This document shows, piece after piece, positions 1 through 5,594 of a stretch of DNA of 6,989 bases. The notes below the pieces were generated by a model, which was not told the DNA's origin, did not search any database, and worked only from the letters and a program-made list of their open reading frames with translations. Both the position numbers and the translations under genes were made by a program. Numbering within the stretch: position 1 is the stretch's first letter; every line of letters begins with the position of its first letter. This DNA is from Phenylobacterium sp. (GTDB taxonomy: Bacteria > Pseudomonadota > Alphaproteobacteria > Caulobacterales > Caulobacteraceae), in contig JAQGIJ010000071.1 of NCBI GenBank assembly GCA_028291285.1, positions 1-6,989 on the forward strand, written 5' to 3'.

Positions 1-99
1 GGCACGGCGGCGCTCTACGACGCCATCGAGCGCCAGGGCGGCGAGGACATGACCAGCCGCTCACCCGAATCCGAGCGCCGCGCGCGCGATTTCCGCTGA
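1..99 (+). CDS. 3' end of an unrecognised protein (partial)
   Basis: An open frame runs from the first base of the window to a TGA at 97-99, giving 32 residues that start GTAALYDAIERQGGEDM and end RRARDFR. Codon use (G/C at third positions) matches the neighbouring real genes, and the frame is the only plus-strand one that closes sensibly before the SWIB gene. The C-terminus is polar and charged, with no membrane segment or motif that I recognise, so I assign no function. No U-tract terminator follows: a short CCCC/GGGG hairpin (106-118) lies just after the stop but lacks a T-run, so read-through toward the SWIB gene is possible. Confidence 0.6.
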   Translation, partial: GTAALYDAIERQGGEDMTSRSPESERRARDFR

Positions 100-231
100 T
101 TTAGGCCCCTCGGCGGGGGGTGAGTACGCTTGTCGCTGTGGCGCGGGGCGCAGGAGGCGCCTAGGATGTGGCCAGCGACTCAGCCCTTTGCATCCTCGGG
201 GCCGACGCCTGATTTCCAGCTGGGGGACACC
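100..231 (+). other. Intergenic region and possible extended 5' end of the SWIB gene
   Basis: These 132 bases contain no clear promoter; a TAGGAT element at 162-167 is a weak -10 candidate without a matching -35. They do contain AGGAGG at 152-157 placed 8 bases before an ATG at 166-168, and this ATG is in frame with the SWIB gene with no stop between. Translation from 166 would add 22 residues (starting MWPATQPFASS) to the protein. The added stretch has no family resemblance that I recognise. Confidence 0.4.
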
Positions 232-492
232 ATGGCCGAACCGAAGAAAACCAACGCCCTGCAAAAGCCGCTTACGCCGTCGTCGGAGCTCGCCGCCGTC
301 GTAGGCTCCGCACAGCTGTCGCGGGGCGAAGTGGTCTCGAAGATCTGGGAGTACATCAAGAAAAACAACCTTCAGAATCCGCAGAACAAGCGCGAGATCG
401 TCGCCGACGCCAAGCTCAAGCCGGTGTTTGGCGGCAAGGACCGCGTGTCCATGTTCGAGATGAACAAGCACCTCGCGCAGCACCTGAAATAA
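232..492 (+). CDS. Stand-alone SWIB/MDM2-domain protein
   Basis: This gene encodes a small basic protein of 86 residues, almost entirely one SWIB/MDM2 fold (about residues 11-85). The family signature is visible: KPLTPSSELAAVVG, then a helix with RGEVVSKIWEYIKKNNLQ, then NKREIVADAKLKPVFG and the closing MFEMNKHLAQHLK. In eukaryotes SWIB domains occur in SWI/SNF complexes; in bacteria they occur alone or fused to topoisomerase I (chlamydiae), and the role of the free form is not established. A chromatin or DNA-associated function is only inferred from the family. I chose ATG 232 because the recognisable protein starts MAEPKK and GGGG lies just upstream. An in-frame ATG at 166 has a better Shine-Dalgarno sequence and could give a longer form. 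The gene appears monocistronic and closes with a strong terminator. Confidence 0.9.
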   Translation: MAEPKKTNALQKPLTPSSELAAVVGSAQLSRGEVVSKIWEYIKKNNLQNPQNKREIVADAKLKPVFGGKDRVSMFEMNKHLAQHLK

Positions 493-502
493 CGCTGTCT
501 CG

Positions 503-520
503 CCTCGCCAGCAGGCGAGG
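503..520 (+). other. Small hairpin between SWIB stop codon and terminator
   Basis: CCTCGCC (503-509) pairs with GGCGAGG (514-520) around the loop AGCA, giving a perfect 7-bp stem ten bases after the SWIB stop codon. No T-run follows, so it is not a terminator alone. Its arms are also complementary to arms of the terminator just downstream. It may stabilise the 3' end of the mRNA; that role is inferred. Confidence 0.55.
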
Positions 521-534
521 TGGGTTGCGAGCTC

Positions 535-570
535 AAAAGCCCGCGAGGCCTCGTGCCTCGCGGGCTTTTT
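535..570 (+). terminator. Strong intrinsic terminator after the SWIB gene
   Basis: AAAAGCCCGCGAGGC (535-549) and GCCTCGCGGGCTTTT (555-569) form a perfect 15-bp inverted repeat around the loop CTCGT, ending in TTTTT (566-570). This is a classical Rho-independent terminator. The A-run on the left arm means it could also stop transcription arriving on the minus strand. Confidence 0.93.
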
Positions 571-692
571 CATGCGCGTTGCGGCGCGTCAGGTGGTCGC
601 AGGTCGCTCCGGCTTAGGTTGACCTTAAGGCATTCGGCCTAAATCTTGCCTCCCCTAGGGGCCTAAGGTCGGAAGAGTCGGGGATTTTGCTG
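571..692 (+). promoter_or_regulatory. Palindrome-rich upstream region of the MepK-like gene
   Basis: This 122-bp spacer should hold the promoter of the MepK-like gene, since a terminator closes it on the left. A possible -35 TTGACC lies at 619-624, with a poor AATCTT at 642-647 after a 17-base spacer, so the promoter call is weak. The region carries several short symmetric CCTAA/TTAGG elements: CCTTAAGG at 623-630, CCCCTAGGGG at 652-661, and GACCTTAAGGC (621-631) facing GCCTAAGGTC (661-670). They could be operator sites or an RNA hairpin in the leader. Confidence 0.35.
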
Positions 693-1244
693 ATGCAGTC
701 CATTGTGGGACGTCGAGGCGTATTGCTCGGTGCTGGCGCGGCCGTGGCGGCGATGTCCGCGCCTGCGATCGTGCGCGCCCAGGGCCTCGCCGGCGTGCGG
801 CGCGCCATGCTCCACAACCTGCACACCGGCGACACCTTCAACGAGGTCTTCTGGGCGGACGGGTCCTATGTCCCAGGCGCGCTGGCCGAGGCCATGCGGG
901 TGATGCGCGACTGGCGCAACGGCGAAGAGCACGCCATGGACCCGCGCCTCTTTGACACCCTGCACGCCATCAACACCCGCCTGGGGACCAGCCAGCCCTT
1001 TCAGCTGATCTCCGGCTACCGCTCGCCGCGCACCAACGCCGCGCTGCACGCCCAAAGCTCCGGCGTCGCCGAGCACAGCCAGCACATTCTGGGCAAGGCC
1101 AGCGACGTCCGCGTCCAGGGCGTCGACCTGCGGAACCTGCGCAAGGCCGCGCTCGACGTCGGCGCCGGCGGCGTCGGCTACTATCCCGTCTCCAATTTCG
1201 TGCACGTCGACGTGGCCCGCGTGCGCCAGTGGACCGGCGCCTGA
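693..1244 (+). CDS. MepK/YcbK-like murein endopeptidase (DUF882, peptidase M15 family), Tat-exported
   Basis: The 183-residue product closely resembles E. coli MepK (YcbK), a zinc-dependent periplasmic enzyme that cuts meso-DAP to meso-DAP (3-3) cross-links in peptidoglycan. The N-terminus has a twin-arginine signal: RR at residues 7-8, a hydrophobic stretch GVLLGAGAAVAAM, and a probable cleavage site after VRA near residue 29. The catalytic domain shows ISGYRSPRTNAALH (about 106-119), the zinc motif SQHILGKASD (129-138, SxHxxGxAxD with His131 and Asp138), and GGVGYYPVSNFVHVD (159-173, third ligand His171). All expected metal ligands are therefore present. ATG 693 is preferred over the in-frame TTG 687 because of its better spacing from the GGGG at 680-683. 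The gene converges on a minus-strand L,D-transpeptidase operon, which would make the bonds this enzyme cuts. Specificity for 3-3 bonds is inferred from similarity and neighbourhood. Confidence 0.88.
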   Translation: MQSIVGRRGVLLGAGAAVAAMSAPAIVRAQGLAGVRRAMLHNLHTGDTFNEVFWADGSYVPGALAEAMRVMRDWRNGEEHAMDPRLFDTLHAINTRLGTSQPFQLISGYRSPRTNAALHAQSSGVAEHSQHILGKASDVRVQGVDLRNLRKAALDVGAGGVGYYPVSNFVHVDVARVRQWTGA

Positions 1245-1265
1245 CCCCAGCCGTTCCCGCCAGCC

Positions 1266-1634
1266 CTAATGCGGCGGCTGAATGTCGTCGCCGCTGTTGT
1301 CGCCGCCGGCCGCGCTGTTAGGCGCAGGCGGCGCTCCGCCGCTCTGATCGGCGCCCTCCTTCGTCGTCATGCCCACCGCCGCGGCGTCCTCCTGCACCTG
1401 GACGTCGGGGGCGATCTTCGGGATGGCGGCGGGCTTGGGCGCGGGCGGCGGTGCGGGCAGGGGCGGGGGCGGCGGCGCGGCGGCCATCGGCGGCGGCGCG
1501 GTCGTGATCTGCACCGCCTGAGCGTTGCCCTCGACGGGCGCGACGCTGCGCTGGCCGCGTCCGATCAGCACCCCGATCAGCAGGGCCAGCACGAGCGCGC
1601 CGATGAGCAGCAGGGTGCGGGCCAGATTATTCAT
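1266..1634 (-). CDS. Membrane-anchored proline-rich small protein, unknown function
   Basis: This 122-residue protein has one N-terminal hydrophobic helix (about residues 8-25, LLLIGALVLALLIGVLIG) containing a GxxxG motif (Gly21-Gly25) of the kind used for helix packing. No convincing signal-peptidase site follows, so it probably stays anchored. After the helix come a proline/alanine-rich stretch (about residues 45-72, including PPPPPLPAPPPAPKP) and an acidic, Gly/Ser/Asn-rich tail ending IQPPH. The composition suggests an extended, disordered envelope segment like the linker of TonB-type or divisome proteins; no domain is recognised. Its ATG lies 12 bases after the stop of the L,D-transpeptidase gene, with GGGG as ribosome binding site, so the two are almost certainly co-transcribed. 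Topology is uncertain because positive charges lie on both sides of the helix. It ends 21 bp from the convergent MepK-like gene. Confidence 0.75.
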   Translation of the reverse strand: MNNLARTLLLIGALVLALLIGVLIGRGQRSVAPVEGNAQAVQITTAPPPMAAAPPPPPLPAPPPAPKPAAIPKIAPDVQVQEDAAAVGMTTKEGADQSGGAPPAPNSAAGGDNSGDDIQPPH

Positions 1635-1646
1635 GCGCGGAACCCC

Positions 1647-3122
1647 TTACGCCTGGGTCCCGCCGAGGACCCCGATTCGCTGCAGCAGCAGGCTGTCCCA
1701 ACTATAGGGGTCGGAGCGGAAATTCATCGTCCCATCGGGCGAGGCGAAGGCTGTCCAGTAGAAGATGAAGACCGGCACCCGCTGGGTGAGGCGCGCGCGC
1801 ACCGTGTCGCCCTTGTCGATGGCTGCGGCGATGGCGTCCGGCGTCCAGGTGGGATCGCCCGCCAGCAGCGCCTCGGCGAGCGCCCTGGGTTTCTCCAGCC
1901 GCACGCAGCCGTGGCTCGCCTGGCGCCCGTAGTGCGCGAAGGTGGTCTGCGTGGGCGTGTCGTGCAGATAGACGCCGTAGGGGTTGTCGAAGTCGAACTT
2001 GTAGCGCCCCAGCGCGCTCTTCGAGCCGGCCTTCTGCTGCAGGCGCACGCCGCCATCGTCGGTTTTGATCACCACGAAGCCGTTGCGGGCGAGGTAGCCC
2101 GGGCGCTTCTTCTCCTTCGGCCAGAGCTCCTTGGTGGCGATGGAGCTGGGCACGTTCCAGGGCGGGTTCAGCACTACCGAGTGCACCGTGGAGAGCAGCA
2201 TCGGCGTCTCGTCGCCTGGCCGGCCGGACACCGCCTTCATCGACAGCACCGGCCGGTCGTCCTGGAAGAGGGTGACGATGGCCGCGCCCGAGTTCACCTG
2301 CAGCCGGGTGGCCGGCATGGTGGGCGGAAGCCAGCGCCAGCGCTCCAGGTTGGCGATGATCTGCAGCACGCGCTGGCCGACCGGCTGGTTCAGCGCGCTC
2401 AGCGTCTCGGCGGTCACCACGCCGTCGGGCTTCAGCCCGAAGCGCCGCTGGGCGCGGGCCAGGCCCTGCTGCAGCCCCTCGTCGAAGCTTGCGGGCCCGC
2501 CGGCCTCCACCGCCGGATCCTCGGCCGCCAGCCGCGCGCGCAGCGCGGCGACGCGCGCGCCCTTCGCGCCCAGGCCGAAGTCGCCGCCGGCCGGGACGGG
2601 CTTCCAGCCGCCGCGGCCGGCGATGGCGCGGTAGGCCGCCAGACCCCGGCGCAGCGCATTGTAGCCGGCGTAGGCCGGCGGCAGGCTGTCCAGCCACTCC
2701 TGGAGCCGGTCCGTGGTCGCGGCGGCGGCGAAATCAGGTCGCGGGTCATAGGGCGGCGGACGCACACCCCAGTCCTTGGGGAAGTCCGCCGGCTCGAGGC
2801 GGCCGACGTGCACCGCCTTGGCGTACTGGGCGAGCGCCGAGGCGAGTTCGTCCGGCGGGTCCTCGGCGCTGACGCGCCGCCGCGGCAGGCCATGGGTGTC
2901 GGCGGCGTTCAGCGTGCTGACGGCGATCTCGATCTGGCTGCGGCTGAGCACGGGCAGGGGGACCGGCGGCGGCAGCGGCGGCGGCGGAACGGCGGGGGCC
3001 GCCTCGCCGGGCAGGACCGGCGGAACGGCTTGACCATAGGCGCGCGCGGCGAGCGCGAGCGCGGGGAGGGCGGCCAGAAGGGTCCGCCGACGGATCGGAC
3101 GGCGGGCGGGAAAGGTAGACAT
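1647..3122 (-). CDS. L,D-transpeptidase of the YcbB/LdtD type (YkuD domain)
   Basis: The 491-residue product is a periplasmic enzyme of the YkuD family, which forms meso-DAP to meso-DAP (3-3) peptidoglycan cross-links. The start at ATG 3122 opens a twin-arginine-like signal (PIRRRTLLAALPALALAARAYGQ, roughly residues 9-31), followed by a proline-rich linker (about 34-57). A helical scaffold region comes next, then a peptidoglycan-binding-type domain (about 187-247, with the typical RRFGLKPDGVVTAETLSALN) and the catalytic YkuD domain (about 270-430). The active-site signature is intact: His387 (YLHDTP), then 15 residues, then SHGCVR with catalytic Cys406. The order signal, scaffold, PG-binding, YkuD matches YcbB, though it is shorter than E. 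coli YcbB (about 615 residues). The frame is open back to 3236, but that part would put the signal sequence internally, so I reject it. It leads an operon with the proline-rich protein downstream, and the neighbouring MepK-like gene suggests a shared role in 3-3 cross-link balance. Confidence 0.92.
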   Translation of the reverse strand: MSTFPARRPIRRRTLLAALPALALAARAYGQAVPPVLPGEAAPAVPPPPLPPPVPLPVLSRSQIEIAVSTLNAADTHGLPRRRVSAEDPPDELASALAQYAKAVHVGRLEPADFPKDWGVRPPPYDPRPDFAAAATTDRLQEWLDSLPPAYAGYNALRRGLAAYRAIAGRGGWKPVPAGGDFGLGAKGARVAALRARLAAEDPAVEAGGPASFDEGLQQGLARAQRRFGLKPDGVVTAETLSALNQPVGQRVLQIIANLERWRWLPPTMPATRLQVNSGAAIVTLFQDDRPVLSMKAVSGRPGDETPMLLSTVHSVVLNPPWNVPSSIATKELWPKEKKRPGYLARNGFVVIKTDDGGVRLQQKAGSKSALGRYKFDFDNPYGVYLHDTPTQTTFAHYGRQASHGCVRLEKPRALAEALLAGDPTWTPDAIAAAIDKGDTVRARLTQRVPVFIFYWTAFASPDGTMNFRSDPYSWDSLLLQRIGVLGGTQA

Positions 3123-3194
3123 TGTAAGCTTCACGCTGAGAGAACGCGCCAAAAGCGAGTCCGCCCCCGCAGGATCGCACTTCTCCACAGCTGT

Positions 3195-3223
3195 TGTATC
3201 GGCGCGCCGGTCACACCTCCCAA
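3195..3223 (-). promoter_or_regulatory. Candidate promoter for the L,D-transpeptidase operon
   Basis: On the minus strand, TTGGGA (3223-3218) and GATACA (3200-3195, continuing GATACAAC) are separated by exactly 17 bases. GATACA differs by one base from the caulobacter-type -10 consensus GCTANA; the -35 match is partial. The -35 box lies inside the last unit of the 13-bp tandem repeat. Transcription would start around 3188, about 65 bases before the ATG. Confidence 0.35.
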
Positions 3224-3260
3224 TCACACCTCCCAATCACACCTCCCCATCACACCTCAA
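3211..3260. repeat. 13-bp tandem repeat, nearly four copies
   Basis: The unit TCACACCTCCCAA occurs at 3211-3223 and 3224-3236 exactly, at 3237-3249 with one changed base (TCACACCTCCCCA), and at 3250-3260 as a partial copy (TCACACCTCAA). The last copy contains the end of the acyl-CoA dehydrogenase gene, whose stop TGA is at 3252-3250 on the minus strand. Read on the minus strand, each full unit contains a Shine-Dalgarno-like GGGAGG followed by GTGTGA. Confidence 0.9.
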
Positions 3261-4485
3261 CGTCACCGTCGAACAGGCTCCGCGCGATCGTGCGGCGGAG
3301 AATCTCCGAGGTGCCGTCCGCCACGTGCGCCTTGCGCAGCGCCACATAGGCGTTGGTCAGCTGCATCTCGTTGGTGAAGCCCATGGCGCCGTGCGCCTGC
3401 ATCACCCGGTCCACCGCCCGCGCGCCCGCCTCCACCGCCATCGCCTTGGCCATGGAGAGCTCCTTCTGGGCGCGAAGGCCACGGTCCAGCAGGGCCGCGG
3501 CGTTGCGCGCCACCAGATGGGCGGCGTGCAGGCCCATGGCTGCCTCGGCGAGGGAGAAGGCGACGCCCTGGTGCTCGGCGATGGGCTTGCCGAAGCTCTG
3601 GCGCACCTTGGCGTAGTCGACGCCCATCTCGAGCGCCCATCGCCCCACGCCGATGCCGCGGGCGGCGTTGTAGATCCGGCCCAGCGACACGCCCGACATG
3701 GCGATCTCGAAGCCGCGGTCGAGCTCGCCCATCAGCTGGTGCGGCTCGATGCGGACGTCCTCGAAGCGCAGCTGCGCCTCGTCGGCGCCCGCCGCGCCCC
3801 ACATCTTGATCAGGCTCTCCACCTGGAAGCCGGGCGAGCCGGTCGGCACGAAGAAGGCGCTGATGCCCCCCTTCCGTTGCGCCGCCCGCTCGGGCGAGGT
3901 GACGGCGAAGACGATGGCGTAGTCGGCGTAGGGGCCGTTGGTGATCCAGATCTTCTCCCCGTTGAGCCGCCACCCGTCGCCGTCCTTCTCCGCCCGCGTC
4001 TTGATCATGGTGGCGTCGGAGCCCGCGCCCGGCTCCGAGAGGCCGAAGCAGATGGTGGTGCGCCCGGCCATCAGGTCCGGCAACAGGGCCTCGCGCAGCG
4101 CCGGCTGCAGCTTCGCCATGACGGCGCTCGGCCCCCGCGCCCAGTGGCTGAGCAGCACCTGGGCCAGCCAGTAGCGCGCGCCGCAGAGATGGAAGATCCG
4201 TTCCCAGCCGGCGAAATAGGCGAGGTGGCCCAGCCCCCCGCCGCCCAGGGCCTCGGGCACGCACATGGCGTAGAAGCCCGCCTCCGCCGCCTGCTGGCGC
4301 ACCTCGCTCATGATCTTCCAGACCTCGGGCGTGGTGCGGCCGCGCTCGTCGTAGCGCCGGCGTGAGTTCTCCAGGAGGTCGGCGTGCCGCTCGTGAGTTG
4401 GGATCACCACCCGGCGCACGAAGCCGCTCAGCGCCTCGCGCACGGCCGCGATGTCGTCCGGATAGTCGAATGCGATCGCCGGCAC
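3250..4485 (-). CDS. Acyl-CoA dehydrogenase family flavoprotein
   Basis: The 411-residue product is an FAD-dependent acyl-CoA dehydrogenase, which would introduce a trans-2,3 double bond into an acyl-CoA and pass electrons to ETF. Three regions are visible: a helical N-domain, a middle domain with the family signature GLSEPGAGSDA (148-158) and IWITNG (about 179-184), and a C-terminal helical domain with RQSFGKPIAEHQ (295-306), QAHGAMGF (363-370) and ADGTSEI (389-395). At the last motif many relatives (MCAD type) have EGT with the catalytic Glu; here Asp390 stands in its place, as I recall for some ACAD10/11-like enzymes. The substrate cannot be told from the sequence. I chose GTG 4485 because GGGGAGG (4497-4491) sits 5 bases upstream; the frame is open back to ATG 4605, but that start has no ribosome binding site. 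The gene is divergent from the 2-hydroxyacid dehydrogenase. Confidence 0.92.
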   Translation of the reverse strand: MPAIAFDYPDDIAAVREALSGFVRRVVIPTHERHADLLENSRRRYDERGRTTPEVWKIMSEVRQQAAEAGFYAMCVPEALGGGGLGHLAYFAGWERIFHLCGARYWLAQVLLSHWARGPSAVMAKLQPALREALLPDLMAGRTTICFGLSEPGAGSDATMIKTRAEKDGDGWRLNGEKIWITNGPYADYAIVFAVTSPERAAQRKGGISAFFVPTGSPGFQVESLIKMWGAAGADEAQLRFEDVRIEPHQLMGELDRGFEIAMSGVSLGRIYNAARGIGVGRWALEMGVDYAKVRQSFGKPIAEHQGVAFSLAEAAMGLHAAHLVARNAAALLDRGLRAQKELSMAKAMAVEAGARAVDRVMQAHGAMGFTNEMQLTNAYVALRKAHVADGTSEILRRTIARSLFDGDVEV

Positions 4486-4497
4486 TTGAGCCTCCCC
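4486..4497 (-). promoter_or_regulatory. Ribosome binding site deciding the GTG start of the acyl-CoA dehydrogenase
   Basis: On the minus strand GGGGAGG (4497-4491) is followed by CTCAA and the GTG at 4485. It is the only good Shine-Dalgarno match before the conserved part of the protein and favours GTG 4485 over the upstream ATG 4605. Confidence 0.75.
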
Positions 4498-4632
4498 GTC
4501 TTTGGTTGGCGAAACTCCAGCGCCGCGCCGGCCGATTGTCACGTGCTTTGTCGTGCGCGCCGGACCGCGGCCGTCCTCGCCGCTAGGCGGCACGGCGAAC
4601 TCCATGCCATTGAACGTCGGACGACCGATCCG
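4498..4632. promoter_or_regulatory. Divergent intergenic region (acyl-CoA dehydrogenase / 2-hydroxyacid dehydrogenase)
   Basis: The two genes start 158 bp apart on opposite strands, so this stretch must hold promoters for both unless one is far upstream. I find no pair of boxes with correct spacing on either strand. A CACGTG palindrome at 4540-4545 (inside GTCACGTGC) is the only symmetric element of note and may be chance. Confidence 0.4.
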
Positions 4633-4643
4633 AAGGAGGGCGA

Positions 4644-5594
4644 ATGGTTACGGGCAAGGCTTCATCGCGGCTGGTGATGCTCGACGGCCGCTTCGCGGAT
4701 TTCGCGCAGGCCTTCTCCGCCGACTACGACGTGGTGGTCTCGACCCTCGACAAGGTGGCCGAGCTCGGGGCCAGGCGCAGCGAGGTCGCCGCCCTCGTCA
4801 CGGCGGGCGACCGGCCCGTGCTCGGCGCGGCCGACCAGCTCCCCAACCTCGGCCTGGTGGCCCTGATCGGCTCCGGCTTCGAGGGGATCGAGGTGGCCCC
4901 GCTGCGGGCCCGCGGCGTCGAGGTCACCAACGCGGCGGGCGCCAACGCCGAGGACGTCGCGACCCATGCGGTGGCCCTGCTGCTGGGCCTCAACCGCAGC
5001 CTCGTGGAGGACGACGCCCGCGTCCGCGCGGGCCTCTGGCGGAGCGGCGGCCGCTTGGGGCAGATGCGCTCGATGGGCTCGCTGAAGGTCGGCGTCGCCG
5101 GCCTGGGCGCCATCGGCCTGGCCATCGTCAAGCGGCTGCAGCCGTTCGGCTGCGAGCTCGCCTGGTGGGGCCCGCGGCCGAAACCCGAGGCGCCTTTGCC
5201 GCGGCTGCCCAGCCTGGAGGCCCTCGCCGCCTGGAGCGACGTCCTGGTCCTGGCGCTCAGGGCCGACGCCTCCAACACCGGGCTGGTGGACGGCGCCATC
5301 CTGCGCGCGCTCGGACCTCAGGGGATGCTGGTGAACATCTCGCGCGGCTCGGTGGTGGACGAGGCGCAGCTCATGGCGGCGCTGCGCGTCGGCGAGTTGG
5401 GCGGCGCGGCCCTCGACGTGTTCGCCCAGGAGCCGGTCACCGACACCCGCTGGCGCGACACGCCGAACACCCTGCTGACCCCGCACTGCGCCGGCGCCGG
5501 CGACGCGGCGCGGCGTCAGATGATCGCCATGGTGCGGGAGAACCTTGACCGATTCCTCAGCGGCCGACCGCTGGCCAGCCCCGTGCCGGGCTGA
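4644..5594 (+). CDS. D-2-hydroxyacid dehydrogenase (glyoxylate/hydroxypyruvate reductase-like)
   Basis: The 316-residue product belongs to the D-isomer-specific 2-hydroxyacid dehydrogenase family and should reduce a 2-oxoacid, such as hydroxypyruvate, glyoxylate or an aryl-pyruvate, with NAD(P)H in the cytoplasm. The N-terminal catalytic part contains ALIGSGFEGIEV (73-84) and GVEVTNAAGANAEDVATHAVALLL (91-114 region). The Rossmann fold shows GLGAIG (153-158). The catalytic triad is complete: Arg234 in NISRGSVVDE, Glu263 in DVFAQEP and His281 in LTPHCAG. After the second strand, WWGPRPKPEA places Arg178 and Lys180 where NADP-dependent members carry basic residues, so NADPH preference is likely but inferred. 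ATG 4644 is supported by AAGGAGG at 4633-4639. Overall it looks like the GhrB/hydroxyphenylpyruvate reductase branch; the exact substrate is unknown. pntAA follows on the same strand after 187 bp. Confidence 0.9.
   Translation: MVTGKASSRLVMLDGRFADFAQAFSADYDVVVSTLDKVAELGARRSEVAALVTAGDRPVLGAADQLPNLGLVALIGSGFEGIEVAPLRARGVEVTNAAGANAEDVATHAVALLLGLNRSLVEDDARVRAGLWRSGGRLGQMRSMGSLKVGVAGLGAIGLAIVKRLQPFGCELAWWGPRPKPEAPLPRLPSLEALAAWSDVLVLALRADASNTGLVDGAILRALGPQGMLVNISRGSVVDEAQLMAALRVGELGGAALDVFAQEPVTDTRWRDTPNTLLTPHCAGAGDAARRQMIAMVRENLDRFLSGRPLASPVPG

Noticed and set aside
104..120. Possible terminator after the partial first gene
   Set aside because: The stem is only four G-C pairs and no T-run follows.
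3123..3236. N-terminal extension of the L,D-transpeptidase from a TTG at 3236
   Set aside because: It would bury the twin-arginine signal 38 residues inside the protein and starts inside the tandem repeat and the candidate promoter.
3211..3260. The 13-bp repeats as a CRISPR array
   Set aside because: Units are directly adjacent with no spacers and are far too short.
1269..3377. A 702-codon plus-strand open frame antisense to the transpeptidase and the proline-rich gene
   Set aside because: It is very rich in Arg, Gly and His with no recognisable domain, lies opposite two genes with clear motifs, and has the composition expected of an antisense frame in GC-rich DNA.
3325..4365. A 346-codon plus-strand open frame opposite the acyl-CoA dehydrogenase
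   Set aside because: Shadow frame; the minus-strand frame carries the ACAD signatures.
4540..4545. CACGTG palindrome as an operator in the divergent region
   Set aside because: A single six-base palindrome in GC-rich DNA is easily expected by chance, and nothing nearby repeats it.
4486..4605. N-terminal extension of the acyl-CoA dehydrogenase from ATG 4605
   Set aside because: No Shine-Dalgarno sequence, no resemblance to the family, and the GTG at 4485 has a near-ideal one.
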